DNA of 64,000 nucleotides from NCBI RefSeq assembly GCF_030936135.1, contig NC_082595.1, positions 74,434,135 through 74,498,134 on the forward strand, written 5' to 3'. Position numbers and translations under genes: made by a program. The stretch's first letter is position 1, and every line of letters starts with the position of its first letter. The notes under the pieces were generated by a model that did no database searches, was not told the origin of the DNA, and saw only the letters and a list, made by a program, of their open reading frames with translations. This DNA comes from Gavia stellata. Its lineage: Eukaryota; Chordata; Aves; Gaviiformes; Gaviidae. Shown here one piece after another: positions 29,501 through 40,131 of the stretch.

Positions 29501-32500
29501 ATCAGTAGCAGAAGCTGAGGAAAAGAGGATAAATAAGGGGAAAATACAGAGTGATCCTTCTGCTCACTTCTCAGCTTCTGGCAGCCTGTACTATACGGCC
29601 TTCCTGCGTTGGGAGTTTTATCCCTGTATGGATTTCTGTTTCGTAAATGAGCCTATTGCCTTTTTAAACATGTTTATACATTTGAACATCTTTTGACAAT
29701 TAGTGTCATAATTTAATTATGAGTTCTGTGGAAAAAGAAACTCTCCTCTTACGATTTCCTGCTGTCTGATGATTTGGGTTCCCTGTAGTGCCATGAGAAA
29801 TGTTCACCTTCAGTTGCCTTTTGTATTTTCTTTCAGTCTTGCTCTTTTTTTTCTCTCAAGTCTGTTTTATTATTTTTTGTCTCCTTGTACAAAAAATAAC
29901 CTTTTGATCATCCTTGTTATTCTTTATACCCCTCATGTTTCTATCCCATTCTTGTTTGAAGTAGGTGGAGCAAAAATGCACACAGTTCAAAGCGGTCTTA
30001 CATTATGAATTTATACATTGCTATAATTACATTTTCTGTGTCACCTCTTATTTTCTTAATAATTCCAGATGTTGATCAATCATTTTTTCCCCTGCCACTG
30101 AACTGATGTTCTCAAGGAACGTTTTTCAGAGACCACAAGAAGAAGGTGTCATTCTCTTTGAAAATGCTTGTTTCTGTGTTTTTGCAGTTTTTAATGCTGT
30201 TATAGGAGTATGTCAGAAGGAATAACATGGCATCTATATAGTTAAGCTTGCTACCTCTCCCACTCTGAGCACTGCCCAAATGTTTTGTGGCTTGCGTTCT
30301 ATCAACCCCATCACAAAACAGAAGTAGTCTACTCCCGAACCTTTTTTTTTTTCAGTGACAGCACTAACAGCAACTTGCTGTTGATTTCCTCAGATTTCAT
30401 CTTTCCTGCAGAGCCCCATTAAACTGTTAACAGCAGAAATCTCATGTTGTAAGCTCCTTTTTACACATTCAGATGCACATCTTATTTTATCAAAGGGCTG
30501 CGTATCATTTTTAAATAACCTAGTTGCTATTATGGAAAGCAAAAACTAGATTTTATGTTGTCTTAGCTCCCCCTAGCGGGTTTTTATTTCTGCTGTAGTT
30601 CTCAATATCAGATTAAAATGTAAACAAATTTCCTTTACTCATTATACTCAACAGAAGTACAACCTCTTGTTGCTCTTTTTAGCATTTCCACTCCGAATGG
30701 AAAAACTTCCTACACCTACCAGCATGCCAGGTAGATTGCAGAAGAGAACATTGTTTCTCTTTGAACCTGGAGTTACTATACTGTTTGATCTTTAATTCAA
30801 ACTTTTTACCTACTTCTGCCAGAAAGGACAAACTGATGATAGTCAGACATCTCTTCTGATGTGGTCCTAGCTGTTTGCAAATGTACACAAGGTCTGGTTT
30901 CCCACGTACAACAGGAACTGTAGGAAGCTGTTTGTGCTCTGTTTCAAGTAATTTCCTAGTATGTTCCCTCAAAAGTGCACTTCTTGCTTTCTTGTTGGGC
31001 CATGTTATCAGTTTAATTTCACAGTGTTTCCTGGACTTCCCTGGTGTTTTCAGAACCTCTTGATGGGTCATATGTGGCTCCACCAGACGCTATCCAGACC
31101 AGAGTTTTCCTTCCATCCACAGAGTACCCCTACAAGTCACATCACGCAGTACTATCCCCGCACTCCTGGACCAGTCAGTGATTTGGTTCTAACCTTTTGT
31201 TATCTACACTGTAATTGCACAAAAATGTATCATTTCTCCTGATGGGAACACTAGGTGTGCCTCTACGTAACTCTTTTATTTTGCATCAGAATGGTCTTCT
31301 GGAGCACATCTCCCTGATGTCCCTACATATTCCACCTTGGTCCACAGTGCACCATGGTCTTGGGAGGAGAGGGGGACTGGTTTCCTTTTGGATGAAACTA
31401 AACGGAAGGATACACTGCAGGAGCAAGCCTAATGCACTAAATATCAATGGAAACTGCTTATAAACTGTAACAGATGTAAGAAGTATGAGTTTGCACTGTT
31501 CTTTGTACAGTGCAAACTCCTTTTCGTGCGACTGTTATGTGTTCCCAGCTGTTCAAAGGGCAAGTGACATCCCCTCCCCAGAGTCTTTTCCTTTCTGTCC
31601 CAAAGCAAGAGAAATTTGAGATTTGGATTTTGCTGATGCAAATCTCTCTTAATTTTTTTGAATCATAGAGTCATTTAGGTTGGAAAAGACTCTTGAGATC
31701 ATCGAGTCCAACCGTAAACTTAACACTGCCAAGTCCACCACTAAACCACATCCCTAAGTGCCACTGTGTCCAAAGAAGAGCAGCAAAGCTGGTGAAGGGT
31801 CTAGAGCACAAGTCCTATGAGGAGCAGCTGAGGGAACTGGGGTTGTTTAGCCTGGAGAAAAGGAGGCTCGGGAGAGACCTTATTGCTCTCTACAACTACC
31901 TGAAAGGAGGTTGTAGTGAGGTGGGTGTTGGTCTCTTCTCAGCAAGTAACAAGTGACAGGACAAGAGGAGATGGCCCCAAGTTGCGCCAGGGGAGGTTTA
32001 GATTGGATATTGGGAAAAATTTCTTCACTGAAAGGGTTGTCAAACATTGGAACAGGCTGCCCAGGGGAGTGGTTGAGTTACCATCCCTGGAGGTATTAAC
32101 AAGATAATTTGTTTTGAGAATTGCAGTAGAAAATTTTAGTGAAGGTAGCTATTAAAAACTGCATAAAGTCAGACCATTTTAAATATATGAATTTTGTGCT
32201 TAATTTGCTTAGAAGATACTTAGATTTGGTTCTAGCTAGCAGGTCCCTAGAGGGTACAAAGGTGGGCAGTTAAAGAAAAGAAACCTTCAAGTCCACCGAA
32301 GAGATTACAAAGTAGAAGGCAGGTTAGCGAACTGGCATCAACTGATTCTCGGGCTCAGCAAATCCCAATCTGTATCACCCTGAAATGCTGTTTTCTATTT
32401 CAGATCCCCAAATGACAAACAAATTTTAGCTAATGATGGCAGGAATATCATTAGACCCAAAGGCATCCCCAGGACCCTTTACTTCTTAAAAGGTATCTGT

Positions 32501-35500
32501 TTGTAGGAATAGAGGAAGTTCATGAAGTAAGCCCATAAGCAGACAGTGAAAGCAACATCTCTCCTCACGCTATGGAGAATGTCCTCACACCTCATGGTAA
32601 CAGAAGGTTTTTCATATGGCCAATGAGGAAACAATAATAAACAACTTCTCCAGCTTGCTGTGCTTTCCTGATCTGTTTGTTGCTGGAGATGACAACAAAA
32701 CATTTCCTAGGAAATGCTAGGAAGATCAAGCAAGCATATTCAGGCCATAGAGGAGACACTTCTCTCAGATGTGCATCAGAATTTCTGTACTGTTCCTTGT
32801 TTCCCCTGGGCAGTCTGGTGAAAAATCAAGCCAAGAGCAAAATAATTTCTTTAGTTATTTGGTATGGTTGAGATGACAGACCCACTGCAGCCTTCAAGTG
32901 GAGTGGACAGACTTTTTCTTAGCAGCACTGTTTTTCCTGTCCCAGCAAGCCAGAATTTAGCATTAGACTTTCTATTTCTAAATCTGACTGCAGCGACCGG
33001 CAGGGCTTTAAAAGACCCTGGATAGTCTACTTTTATTTTACTTTGTTCTGTGGTTGACCATACTTGCTTTCATGATCTCATACAGGCTAGATGTGCAAGC
33101 TGGACACATAAAAGCCTGCTCAGCCACTAGTAATTTTATTCAAAGCATTTTACACTTAAGGGTGTCAGCTCTGTTCTCTGCACAGGGTGACTTGACAACT
33201 GTCCGAAGAATAACAGGTGCTTCTTTAATTTCAGAAGTCTTTGACCCAACTCCAACTGATGGCTAGAATTTATATCTCACAGTGAACTATTTGCTAGTTT
33301 ATGTGTGTCATGGACTTATTCGAGTCTTGAATAAGTGTCTGAGTGAGAAAAGGGTGTAACTCCCTAAATTTCTGGCTGTTGTGTAGCTACTCCTAATGAT
33401 AAGGCTGGTTGTAAAAAACACTGCCTAGGTGGATTAAGGAGTATCTGCATGATTTGAGAAAGCGGAAGCATTTCTTTGCTTAAGACTAGATCACTGTCTA
33501 ATAAAGCTACAGCTGCATCTGCATTTCAAGTTAAACATGTCTGCTTTATTTCTAGGTAATATCTCAGCAAGTTTCAGAGGAGAATTTACAGGAAGGTCGT
33601 CTGTACCCTCCGTTAGTCACTATTCAGCATGTTTCACTGAAGATTGCTGTGAGGGTAAGTGATTTCAGTCTTTTGTTGCTTCTTTTCTTCCCACACTCTC
33701 TACATAATGGAGCATTTGATTTGATCAGCTAACAAACCTTCACACAAGTTGAAGTTGGCTTACATCAATCAATCTTGGACAAGTAGCAATTTCAAAATTA
33801 AATTTAAATTCATAAATGTAAATGTAATCCAAATACAAGAAGAAAAGATATGGAACTATAGCAAGGGTTTACGTCTGTAGAGCCCAAACTGTACCGTCCA
33901 CCAGTTAGGAGCAGGTCCCCAGGTTTACAGTCATGCGAGCTGCACAGCTGAAGGCTTTTGGCCCTTCATGATTATGAGTTGCCTGTCAAGAGAGTAAATG
34001 TCACCCTGTGTCTGGGCACTATTCCCTTTTGTTTCTGTCCTTACTCTGGCCCATCGAAATAACTAACTACAGGGGGTGCTTTTTGTTTATGGCTCAGGTT
34101 TAGGTCAGAGGTTGTTCTCTTGGTTGATTTTTATTGGCAGATAGAGAGTTAATGCAGATAGATTTTCAGTAATTGACCTAAACCCACAGTTTCCCAAGAC
34201 ATCTGGCTGCCCTGGAGGGAAGAAGAGGAAGCTTTCAAATAATGTATTTACCCCAGTTCCTCCCTCGTTCTGTTTCTTGTAGGGTTTTTTTCCCAGCATT
34301 TTTAGGAGGTTATTTCGCTGGTCTTCTGCTACCTTTTTTGCTCCAATTATTGTTTTCTCTTTTGGTCCTCTTACTGGGAATAATTCCACTTACTGCATAT
34401 TCTTTTGAAAGACTAACAAGGAGTCCTCATGCATGAAACAGTTCCTCTAGCTTCACTCATTCTGCATATTTAAAAAAAAGAAAGTCCTTCTTGCAGTTCA
34501 CATCATCTTAGGCAAGTAATAACTCTGTTCTGTAGATGTCAAAATGTTACCTAGATTCCTCAGGCAAAATCAAACTGTCCATGCGTTTGGCAGAAACACA
34601 GTCATGGAAACTCCTCCTCTACTTGCATGTGTGTTACATAAAATACAAAAACGGAACATGTTACCAAACGATTCTTTCTGTCTCTTCTCTGTTGAAACTT
34701 TATTCCTGCAAATACCTAGTGTGGCTCATACAGCCCAAGAGGTTTAGCAATGGCCTCTGCCTTTTCCAGGGGAGGAATAGTCTCAAAATTTTTTGGAATA
34801 CCAAACGTGGGGTATAAATTCAGACCTCATTCAACCATGATAATTATGCGCACAGACCTGAAGATGAACTCTTACATAAACACCCAAAATGCTTCTCAGT
34901 CTAATCAGGTTGAGCTTCAGATTAATCCTAGAAAGGAAGTCTAAATACGGTAATTCTTCCCCTTAGGGTCTCAGCTTCTCACCATGCTAAAACATTTCTG
35001 TTTAAAAGGAGAGCAGGAAGGAGACCATCTTCCTTTTATTCAAAGTAGGAGTGCTTGTCTTTTTGCCAAGTACAGTTTGAAGCAGATCTTTCCAAAGAGT
35101 GCTGCTGCATAAAACCAGTCTGTCAAACTTCTTTTGTTTCATAGATGAATGTCCAGTATAAAGATGCACATTTCTCAAGTAGGTGTTCTGCAGACGTGAG
35201 AGACTACTTTGATGTGTTCAGTGGGCTCCAACCCCTTCTAAACTTCACTTTCGTTGGAGCTATACTTGTGATGCATAATTGGTTCACTTAGGTATGGTCT
35301 GGGTGAGGAAAAAGCAAGCAAATATTTGTATTTCCCCCAACCATCTCTGGAATTAAAATTGTGCACTGTGTAGGACTAATTTTTTCTTATGAGTTTACCT
35401 TTAAGAAATATGTTATCAAACTATGGCAAATAATAAACGTCTCTAATATGCAGGAAGTGTGGAGGCTTTGAACAAACCACACGTTTCTTATGGTGCTTTG

Positions 35501-36045
35501 GAGAAAATGGTAAACCAGGGTAACCTGATGATGGAAAAGCAGAAATTGTATCTCAGTGCTTGGGGTTTGTGGAACGTTTTATCCACCGCTGCATAATAAA
35601 AGCTAAGATATTACTGGGCGAGGAGGAGCACTGTATTTCTAACAGCAAAGACATGTAATGCTGTTCAAAAGTAGCATGAGTCAGACTCACTTAAATGCAA
35701 ACATCATCCTGTTCCTAGTCTTACTCGCTGTATACTAGCCCGGATCCAGTGTCAATATAGGTGACTGTCAGCACCGGAGAAGGTGAAGTCTGGTCTTGAT
35801 TTTGAACTAATTCCTACTTTTAAATCCAGTTAAATGTACTCAAATAGTTCATCAGCACTAATAAGGACTTGAATACATCTTTCTAGATTGCAGAAGAGGC
35901 CTACAGGAATAATACTGCCTCCACCTATCCTCAGCCCAAGGACCTAGAAGCCTTCATCCGCTCTCAGGTTTACAGTACCGATTATAACAGCTTTGTGGCC
36001 GACTCCTATACCTGGCCTGAAGAAGCCATGAAAGTGAAACTGTAA
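5422..36045 (+). CDS. ME1: ME1, NADP-dependent malic enzyme, cytosolic (3' part, seven exons)
   Basis: Malic enzyme 1 oxidatively decarboxylates malate to pyruvate in the cytosol and makes NADPH, mainly for lipid synthesis. Seven exons (5422-5519, 7277-7390, 19877-19982, 23056-23198, 25789-25962, 33556-33654, 35887-36045) all have AG/GT borders and join in one frame to give about 297 residues, roughly the C-terminal half of a protein of 550-570 residues. Visible signatures are the Rossmann nucleotide loop GAGEAALGIA, the VDSKGLI segment that follows it, the [12 protein letters not shown] block and [13 protein letters not shown], all typical of malic enzymes. GRASLT and [17 protein letters not shown] match ME1 as I remember the family. 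The upstream exons, which carry the start and the tyrosine/lysine catalytic region, lie before the window. The cytosolic ME1 paralogue is chosen over ME2/ME3 by residue pattern and by its RWDD2A-PGM3 neighbours. The protein ends in PEEAMKVKL, shorter than human. Confidence 0.95.
5520..7276 (+). other. ME1: ME1 intron, 1.76 kb
   Basis: This AT-rich intron lies between the two exons that split the Rossmann loop. I see no other gene, no CR1 copy and no RNA gene in it. Confidence 0.85.
7277..7390 (+). CDS. ME1: ME1 coding exon encoding [10 protein letters not shown] to KGLIVK
   Basis: This exon is exactly 38 codons, with acceptor CTTCAG and donor GTAATA. It completes the Rossmann loop (AALGIA) and holds the WMVDSKGLI strand whose acidic residue and lysine contact the cofactor in this family. 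The phase is 0 at both ends. Confidence 0.95.
7994..8049. repeat. tandem duplication, 31-bp period
   Basis: TTCCATGTGCC followed by a near-identical AATAAAGAAAC stretch occurs twice, 31 bp apart, with one substitution in the core. It looks like a simple local duplication in an intron. Confidence 0.8.
10005..10050. repeat. imperfect tandem duplication of about 23 bp
   Basis: GACCTTTTCA followed by CACCAAAGAAAA occurs twice in a row. The first copy carries two extra bases. Confidence 0.75.
19877..19982 (+). CDS. ME1: ME1 coding exon encoding [16 protein letters not shown] to PSVLI
   Basis: This 106-nt exon (35 codons plus one base) has acceptor GCTCAG and donor GTAATT. It follows the largest ME1 intron in the window, 12.5 kb. 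GRASLT and the FAHEH segment are characteristic of the cytosolic enzyme. The split glycine codon is completed by the next exon. Confidence 0.95.
19983..23055 (+). other. ME1: ME1 intron, 3.1 kb, with a possible decayed repeat
   Basis: This is intronic sequence. The part from about 21700 to 22480 is less AT-rich than its surroundings and has a 154-codon open frame on the minus strand (22018-22482) with no recognisable domain. It may be an old interspersed repeat, but I cannot name a family. Confidence 0.65.
23056..23198 (+). CDS. ME1: ME1 coding exon encoding [13 protein letters not shown] to CYKYTE
   Basis: This 143-nt exon (two bases plus 47 codons) has acceptor TTTAG and donor GTAACC. It encodes the [16 protein letters not shown] block with the conserved asparagine-proline of the malate-binding site. 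Confidence 0.96.
23199..25788 (+). other. ME1: ME1 intron, 2.6 kb
   Basis: This intron has a GC-richer middle (about 24240-25480) with overlapping short open frames on both strands and no recognisable family. I see no CR1 end and no RNA gene. Confidence 0.8.
25789..25962 (+). CDS. ME1: ME1 coding exon encoding [14 protein letters not shown] to FLTTAE
   Basis: This exon is exactly 58 codons, with acceptor AATTTAG and donor GTATTG. It contains ASGSPF and [15 protein letters not shown]. The asparagine of the second motif helps bind substrate in the family. Confidence 0.96.
31662..31763 (-). mobile_element. CR1 LINE 3' end, minus orientation
   Basis: AATCATAGAGTCATTTAGGT and the following ATCATCGAGTCCAACC are the reverse complement of a CR1 3' end, including the terminal octamer-like repeat (CATAGA). 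Only about 100 bp of the 3' untranslated end is present. It abuts a plus-oriented CR1 fragment directly at about 31763. Confidence 0.85.
31764..32100 (+). mobile_element. CR1 LINE ORF2 3' fragment, plus orientation
   Basis: The translated segment includes [39 protein letters not shown] and [19 protein letters not shown], the C-terminal part of CR1 ORF2 after the reverse transcriptase. It carries frame breaks near 31950 and stops at SLEVL without a CR1 3' end. It is in opposite orientation to the adjoining fragment at 31662-31763 and is not functional. Confidence 0.88.
33556..33654 (+). CDS. ME1: ME1 coding exon encoding [20 protein letters not shown] to KIAVR
   Basis: This exon is exactly 33 codons, with acceptor TTTCTAG and a strong GTAAGT donor. 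EGRLYPPL is a family-conserved stretch near the C terminus. The preceding intron is 7.6 kb and carries a rearranged CR1 insertion. Confidence 0.95.
33655..35886 (+). other. ME1: last ME1 intron, 2.2 kb
   Basis: This is intronic sequence between the last two ME1 coding exons. Short open frames at 34242-34436 and 34536-34944 have no recognisable domain. I see no mobile element. Confidence 0.8.
35887..36045 (+). CDS. ME1: ME1 terminal coding exon with stop
   Basis: This last coding exon has 52 codons plus TAA, after acceptor TTTCTAG. It encodes [10 protein letters not shown], then [13 protein letters not shown] and [11 protein letters not shown]. The YSTDY and WPEE elements match the ME1 C terminus. 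The tail after WPEE is only six residues, shorter than the mammalian one as I remember it. Confidence 0.95.
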   Translation: MAEEAYRNNTASTYPQPKDLEAFIRSQVYSTDYNSFVADSYTWPEEAMKVKL

Positions 36046-36221
36046 ATATTTAATGAAGCATGAACAAACTAGCAGCAGTTAAAAGGCATTAAAATATTCA
36101 GAACATTTCTGCCTAGGAAGCCTAAGAATCGCTAATTTTTTAAGATGCAGAAAACTTTTTCTAAATTGTAATATGTGGTTAGAAACTCAGATCAAGAAAT
36201 CATATTAATTATACATCAGAA

Positions 36222-36227
36222 AATAAA
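36222..36227 (+). terminator. ME1: proximal poly(A) signal candidate for ME1
   Basis: This AATAAA lies 177 bases after the ME1 stop, in an A/T-rich 3' UTR, and is followed by the TG/T-rich stretch TGTGTTGTTTGATTATTTTG. Further AATAAA copies downstream suggest alternative ends. Confidence 0.45.
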
Positions 36228-36804
36228 AATTAATCTGAGAAACATATCTGTGTTGTTTGATTATTTTGATTGTTATTTTAATTGAGATATCCTATGCTGT
36301 AGTTTTAAAGATCTTTTTGTTATCAAAATAAGGGGTTATACCTTGAGTTGAGAGTTTTGTCACAAATGTCAATGAGAACTTACGCAGACAAATGGTACCG
36401 TGGAAAATTAAGAAATGCATATGACGACTGTTTAATCCATTACAGGTCACAATGTAATCTGCATAAATTGTCAAGCTATTATTAAAAGAAAAACTTTAAA
36501 GAACAGTAAGTTTAGAATATTTTCCTCCAAAGAAAAGCCTCTGTGGAGCAGTGAGAATTTTCTAACGAGAACTGAACCTGCAGAACCTTTTGTTCACATC
36601 TAATTAGAATACTTTAAGGTTACTTAGCTAAGCTGAAGTCCTGTAAATGATTAAAGATTTCATTCTGCCAGCAAGGTAACTGCTGTTTTGATACGCTGTA
36701 ATTGTTTGGCCTAAAGTTCGTGGAAGTGCTTGGACTCCAAGGGTTCTTTTTGACTATTTTCTTACAAACATCAGCTAGTAGTAGTATTTTTATGTATTAA
36801 ACCT

Positions 36805-36810
36805 AATAAA
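36805..36810 (+). terminator. ME1: second poly(A) signal candidate for ME1
   Basis: CCTAATAAATTCCTG is followed by a GTGTTTTT-containing stretch, a plausible downstream element. It would give a 3' UTR of about 0.8 kb. Confidence 0.4.
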
Positions 36811-38135
36811 TTCCTGTAGTATTTGAGGCCAACGTGTTTTTAAAAACACATTGTATGTGATATTCTTTGTAACAAACTTACAAATCACCCATCTGAGGTC
36901 TACTAGATGTATAATTATTATAGGGAAAATAGTATATCATTATGGGGGGAACAAACACATTTTATTAATCCTTTGATATTTGCTGAATATTTCTCTTGCT
37001 TGCCACTATTTGAATGATCTGGTTAGCTCAATTTCTTCAGTGTGGTCTTTAAAATAGTTTTTACAACTTCCTTGATAATTCAGCATGCTGAGTATGTTCA
37101 TCTACACACTAATTTCAACTCAAGACATCTTGCTTTTTTTACCCTTTCTCATCTGTCAACCAGTTATCAAAAGTGATACTTAGCAGTGACCCTTATTCTT
37201 CTGCAAAAAAAAAGTGATTCCCTCTGCAAACCGCAACGGAAGCATCCAGGGATACTGCTCATGACCTGCATTATTCTGGATTCATAATTAGCATTTCCAG
37301 AAATAAAAGTCATGAGTCTGTGCTTTTCCTTAGGAGGATACACGATGGGATTGTACTATCAATGTTTTCCTCCTTTAGAAAAAAATGAACAAAGCAAGCT
37401 TGTGCTCAGAATAAAGCTTTAGACAGCTCTAACTCGGAATTGTTTGACCATCCTCCTGCACAGACTTTCCGACCTGTGCCAGTGTTGCCTTTCCCATTTC
37501 CTTCTGGCTGAAATCTTGTGGATAAGGCCTATTTCTAAACCGGGTTGTATTGCTACTTTAAAGGAAAAAGTTTATCATTTGGCAACTTCCCAACAGGAAT
37601 GATTGCAAATTGTTTTATTGTTTCTGAGTCATGATCATGTGGAAGCCGTGCTGATACATCAATGTGCTAAAAAACCACCGAAGAAGTATCAGTTGTTACA
37701 GAATTACCACTCCAAGAAAAATGTAATATACTTTCTGGACAGTTCTGGAAACAAAGTGTACTTGAACATTTTTTTCTGCTATCATGCTGTAGAGGTATCT
37801 CTGCAAAACCAAATATGAATTTTATTTGTCCAGCCCCTCAGCTCTGCCACAGCTGCAGACTGCAGGCCCTGAATTCACAACGGGGAGGGGCACTTTCTCC
37901 CTCATTGCATAATGGGAACCTGTAAACGTTTTTTGCCTTACTGGGCTTTTGGCCAAAGTCATGCTCATACAAACAATATACTTACCACAGTGAAGGAACG
38001 TACGTTAATTGTCATTCTGAGCAACCAGAAATACTGCCATCCTCTGTATTTCAATATATTGCTATTATGAAAAAAGTACTAAAAGCATCTCCCTGTGTTT
38101 GATTTGAAATAAAGTAGTATCTCTTATTTTTTTAG

Positions 38136-38318
38136 TCGTCAGCCGAGTGTACCGAAACACAGTCTTTAAACAGCTGCTGTCGAAATGGCCTGAGTTTTAG
38201 ATTTGAACGGCCAAACCTCTACAGCTCAACAGTAAATCCGCTTTTATTGCTCGGCACCGATTTTCCTATTATGGTGCTCAGTGACAAAGTGGAAGGCGGT
38301 AAGCTGGTGGTTCTTTAA
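38136..38318 (+). other. CpG-enriched, exon-like island of unknown identity
   Basis: The stretch follows a good acceptor (CTTATTTTTTTAG) and stays open for 60 codons to TAA at 38316-38318, with a strong donor GTAAGC at 38299. The long frame reads RNGLSFRFERPNLYSS, then LLLLGTDFPIMVLSDK. A second frame from the same acceptor reads VSRVYRNTVFKQLLSKWPEF and a stop. It has nine CpGs in 163 bases within AT-rich, CpG-poor surroundings. I do not recognise either product. It lies in the ME1/RWDD2A 3' interval, so it may equally be untranslated or regulatory sequence. Confidence 0.3.
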
Positions 38319-39453
38319 TGCACAGCTGCTGGAGATTTTTCAGTAGCATTCTTCATCTACATGTTATATTGATGACATTTAAATATGATAATCCATTATA
38401 AATTGGAAGACTGAATTGCAATTCACTATCTAAATACACACTCAGCACACTATCCTATAGGAAAGCACTGCCTAATGAGCCATTAGTATCATTTCCTGTT
38501 ACAAAGCTACCGGAAAATTGTCTCTCAAAACTAATTTGACATAGAAAAGATTGGTTAAGTTATACGTATTTTTATTTAATGCCTAATATATATTTTTTTC
38601 ATATTTCTATATTTCACATATATTTCCATATGTAACATAGGGGAAAAAAGGGAAAACACCAAACTTTGTCTCATCGTACACATTTTAATTTCCAAGGTGC
38701 TTGGCCTAACAATGTTCATATAAAATGCCATGAGGTAAGCAGCTGAAAAATTACTATTAACAGAACCAGACCGTAATGAGGTGATAGGAAGAGTGCTAAA
38801 ATGGTGGTACTGGCGATGTAATTGTATAGGCACTCCCCAAAGCATACAAGGGATGGGTGATGTGGGCTTCTTCCTCCCCTCCGCCCCTTATTTAAAAGCA
38901 AAACTTTGTCCTGTGGCTGGACATAAGACTTTGCATTTCATGGATTAGTTGAATAAAGTGAGAGCAGATGCTTCGTGAAGCAGTAAAAGACACTGCATGC
39001 ACTAATCCGTGAATGTAGCGGTAAGGTTTCCTTGAGCTGGGTGTGCTTTTGTATTGGAAACCACATTAATCTGTGACTGCAGCTGCTTTGGTAACCAACA
39101 ACTGTATGTAAAAGTCAACTACAGGTCTGCACCTCAGCTTAGTAACACAGCACAGTATAAATGAGAAGACAGAAGTGTGTAATTCAGGATACTGTGGTGT
39201 GGGATTTTTATCACCTTGCAAGCACTCTGAGGTGTGCCTCATGGTGACAAATGCCAATTTTAGGGTCTCAGAAAATAAGTAAAAACCTCTCAAAAATATG
39301 TAGCAATTCAGAACAGAAGCTAAGATTAACTACTTGAACCATTCCTCTCATATGTTAAACAGTTTCCCTTTTCACAGTAGGTATAAGGCACAGTATTTCA
39401 ATGTTAGCATCATCTCTTGCTGTCCAAAATTAGAACTCCGTACACAGTTTCTC

Positions 39454-40131
39454 TTATTTGTCTGAAAGTTTGCCTTCGACACCAAATAAAATCTGAAAAA
39501 TATGACCACTTCGATGTTGTTTCAGGAATTCTAGGAACTGGCCAAGATCCATGTGATAGTCATTCCTCAGGCCATAATCACCATGCGCTTGAAACTGTAG
39601 GTCTTCAAAAGCACGAAAGAGACGAAGATTATCGATGCTTCCCTCCGTTTCTATATTCTCCACATGCTTGCATGAAATATGCTTCCAGTTGGGATATCTA
39701 ATTACACGCCAAAACTCTTCACAGTTTTCTTGGAGTCCCTCCACACAGATCACACCAGGTTTCCCTGTTAGGCAGAAGCCAGTCAGATTTAACTTCTTTG
39801 CACAGTCAAAAATCTTTTTCCTCAATTCCTGCCTATATATATGATGGCTGTAGATCCACATGCGATGCAATGTTTCTTTAACTACGACTTCTTTTGAAGC
39901 ACTTTCAGAAGAGATCTTACTGTTTTCCAAGTAAGGCAGGCTGTTTTCTTTCACCCATTGCACAGCTTCATATATACACAGTTCACCTGAATCTAACGAG
40001 CTGATGTGAGAACTGAGACCAGTGTTGAGCTGCAACTGTTGCTGTCTGTGCAGTGCATCTGATCTTGCAAAAAGCTGAGGAGCTACATGAGGATACGTAT
40101 GAGGCAGCAGTACCTGCAATTCCACTTTTAC
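39454..40131 (-). CDS. RWDD2A: RWDD2A second, terminal coding exon
   Basis: This exon has 225 codons plus TAA. The acceptor is TTTTTAAG directly before GTAAAAGTGGAA, so the protein continues [14 protein letters not shown]. It carries the YPHVAP motif and the whole C-terminal domain, ending EGKLSDK. An in-frame methionine upstream of the acceptor only extends the open frame into the intron. Confidence 0.95.
   Translation of the reverse strand, partial: VKVELQVLLPHTYPHVAPQLFARSDALHRQQQLQLNTGLSSHISSLDSGELCIYEAVQWVKENSLPYLENSKISSESASKEVVVKETLHRMWIYSHHIYRQELRKKIFDCAKKLNLTGFCLTGKPGVICVEGLQENCEEFWRVIRYPNWKHISCKHVENIETEGSIDNLRLFRAFEDLQFQAHGDYGLRNDYHMDLGQFLEFLKQHRSGHIFQILFGVEGKLSDK

Larger units (their letters stand above)
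25963..33555 (+). other. ME1: ME1 intron, 7.6 kb, holding a rearranged CR1
   Basis: This AT-rich intron has T-rich tracts around 26860-26885 and 30340. The only identifiable insertion is the two-part CR1 at 31650-32117. A short direct duplication of TTCAGTGTTCT lies near 29048-29070. Confidence 0.8.
36046..39453. other. convergent 3' region of ME1 (+) and RWDD2A (-)
   Basis: This 3.4 kb separates the two stop codons. Plus-strand AATAAA hexamers for ME1 are at 36222-36227, 36805-36810, 37302-37307, 37410-37415 and 38108-38113. Minus-strand AATAAA candidates for RWDD2A read from 38571-38576 and 38243-38248. Transcript ends cannot be fixed from sequence. The CpG-enriched island at 38136-38318 stands out; the rest is AT-rich with nothing else recognisable. 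Confidence 0.7.

Noticed and set aside
37603-37818. 71-codon open frame in the ME1 3' region
   Set aside because: AT-rich codons, no domain, and within the likely long 3' UTR. Nothing distinguishes it from chance.
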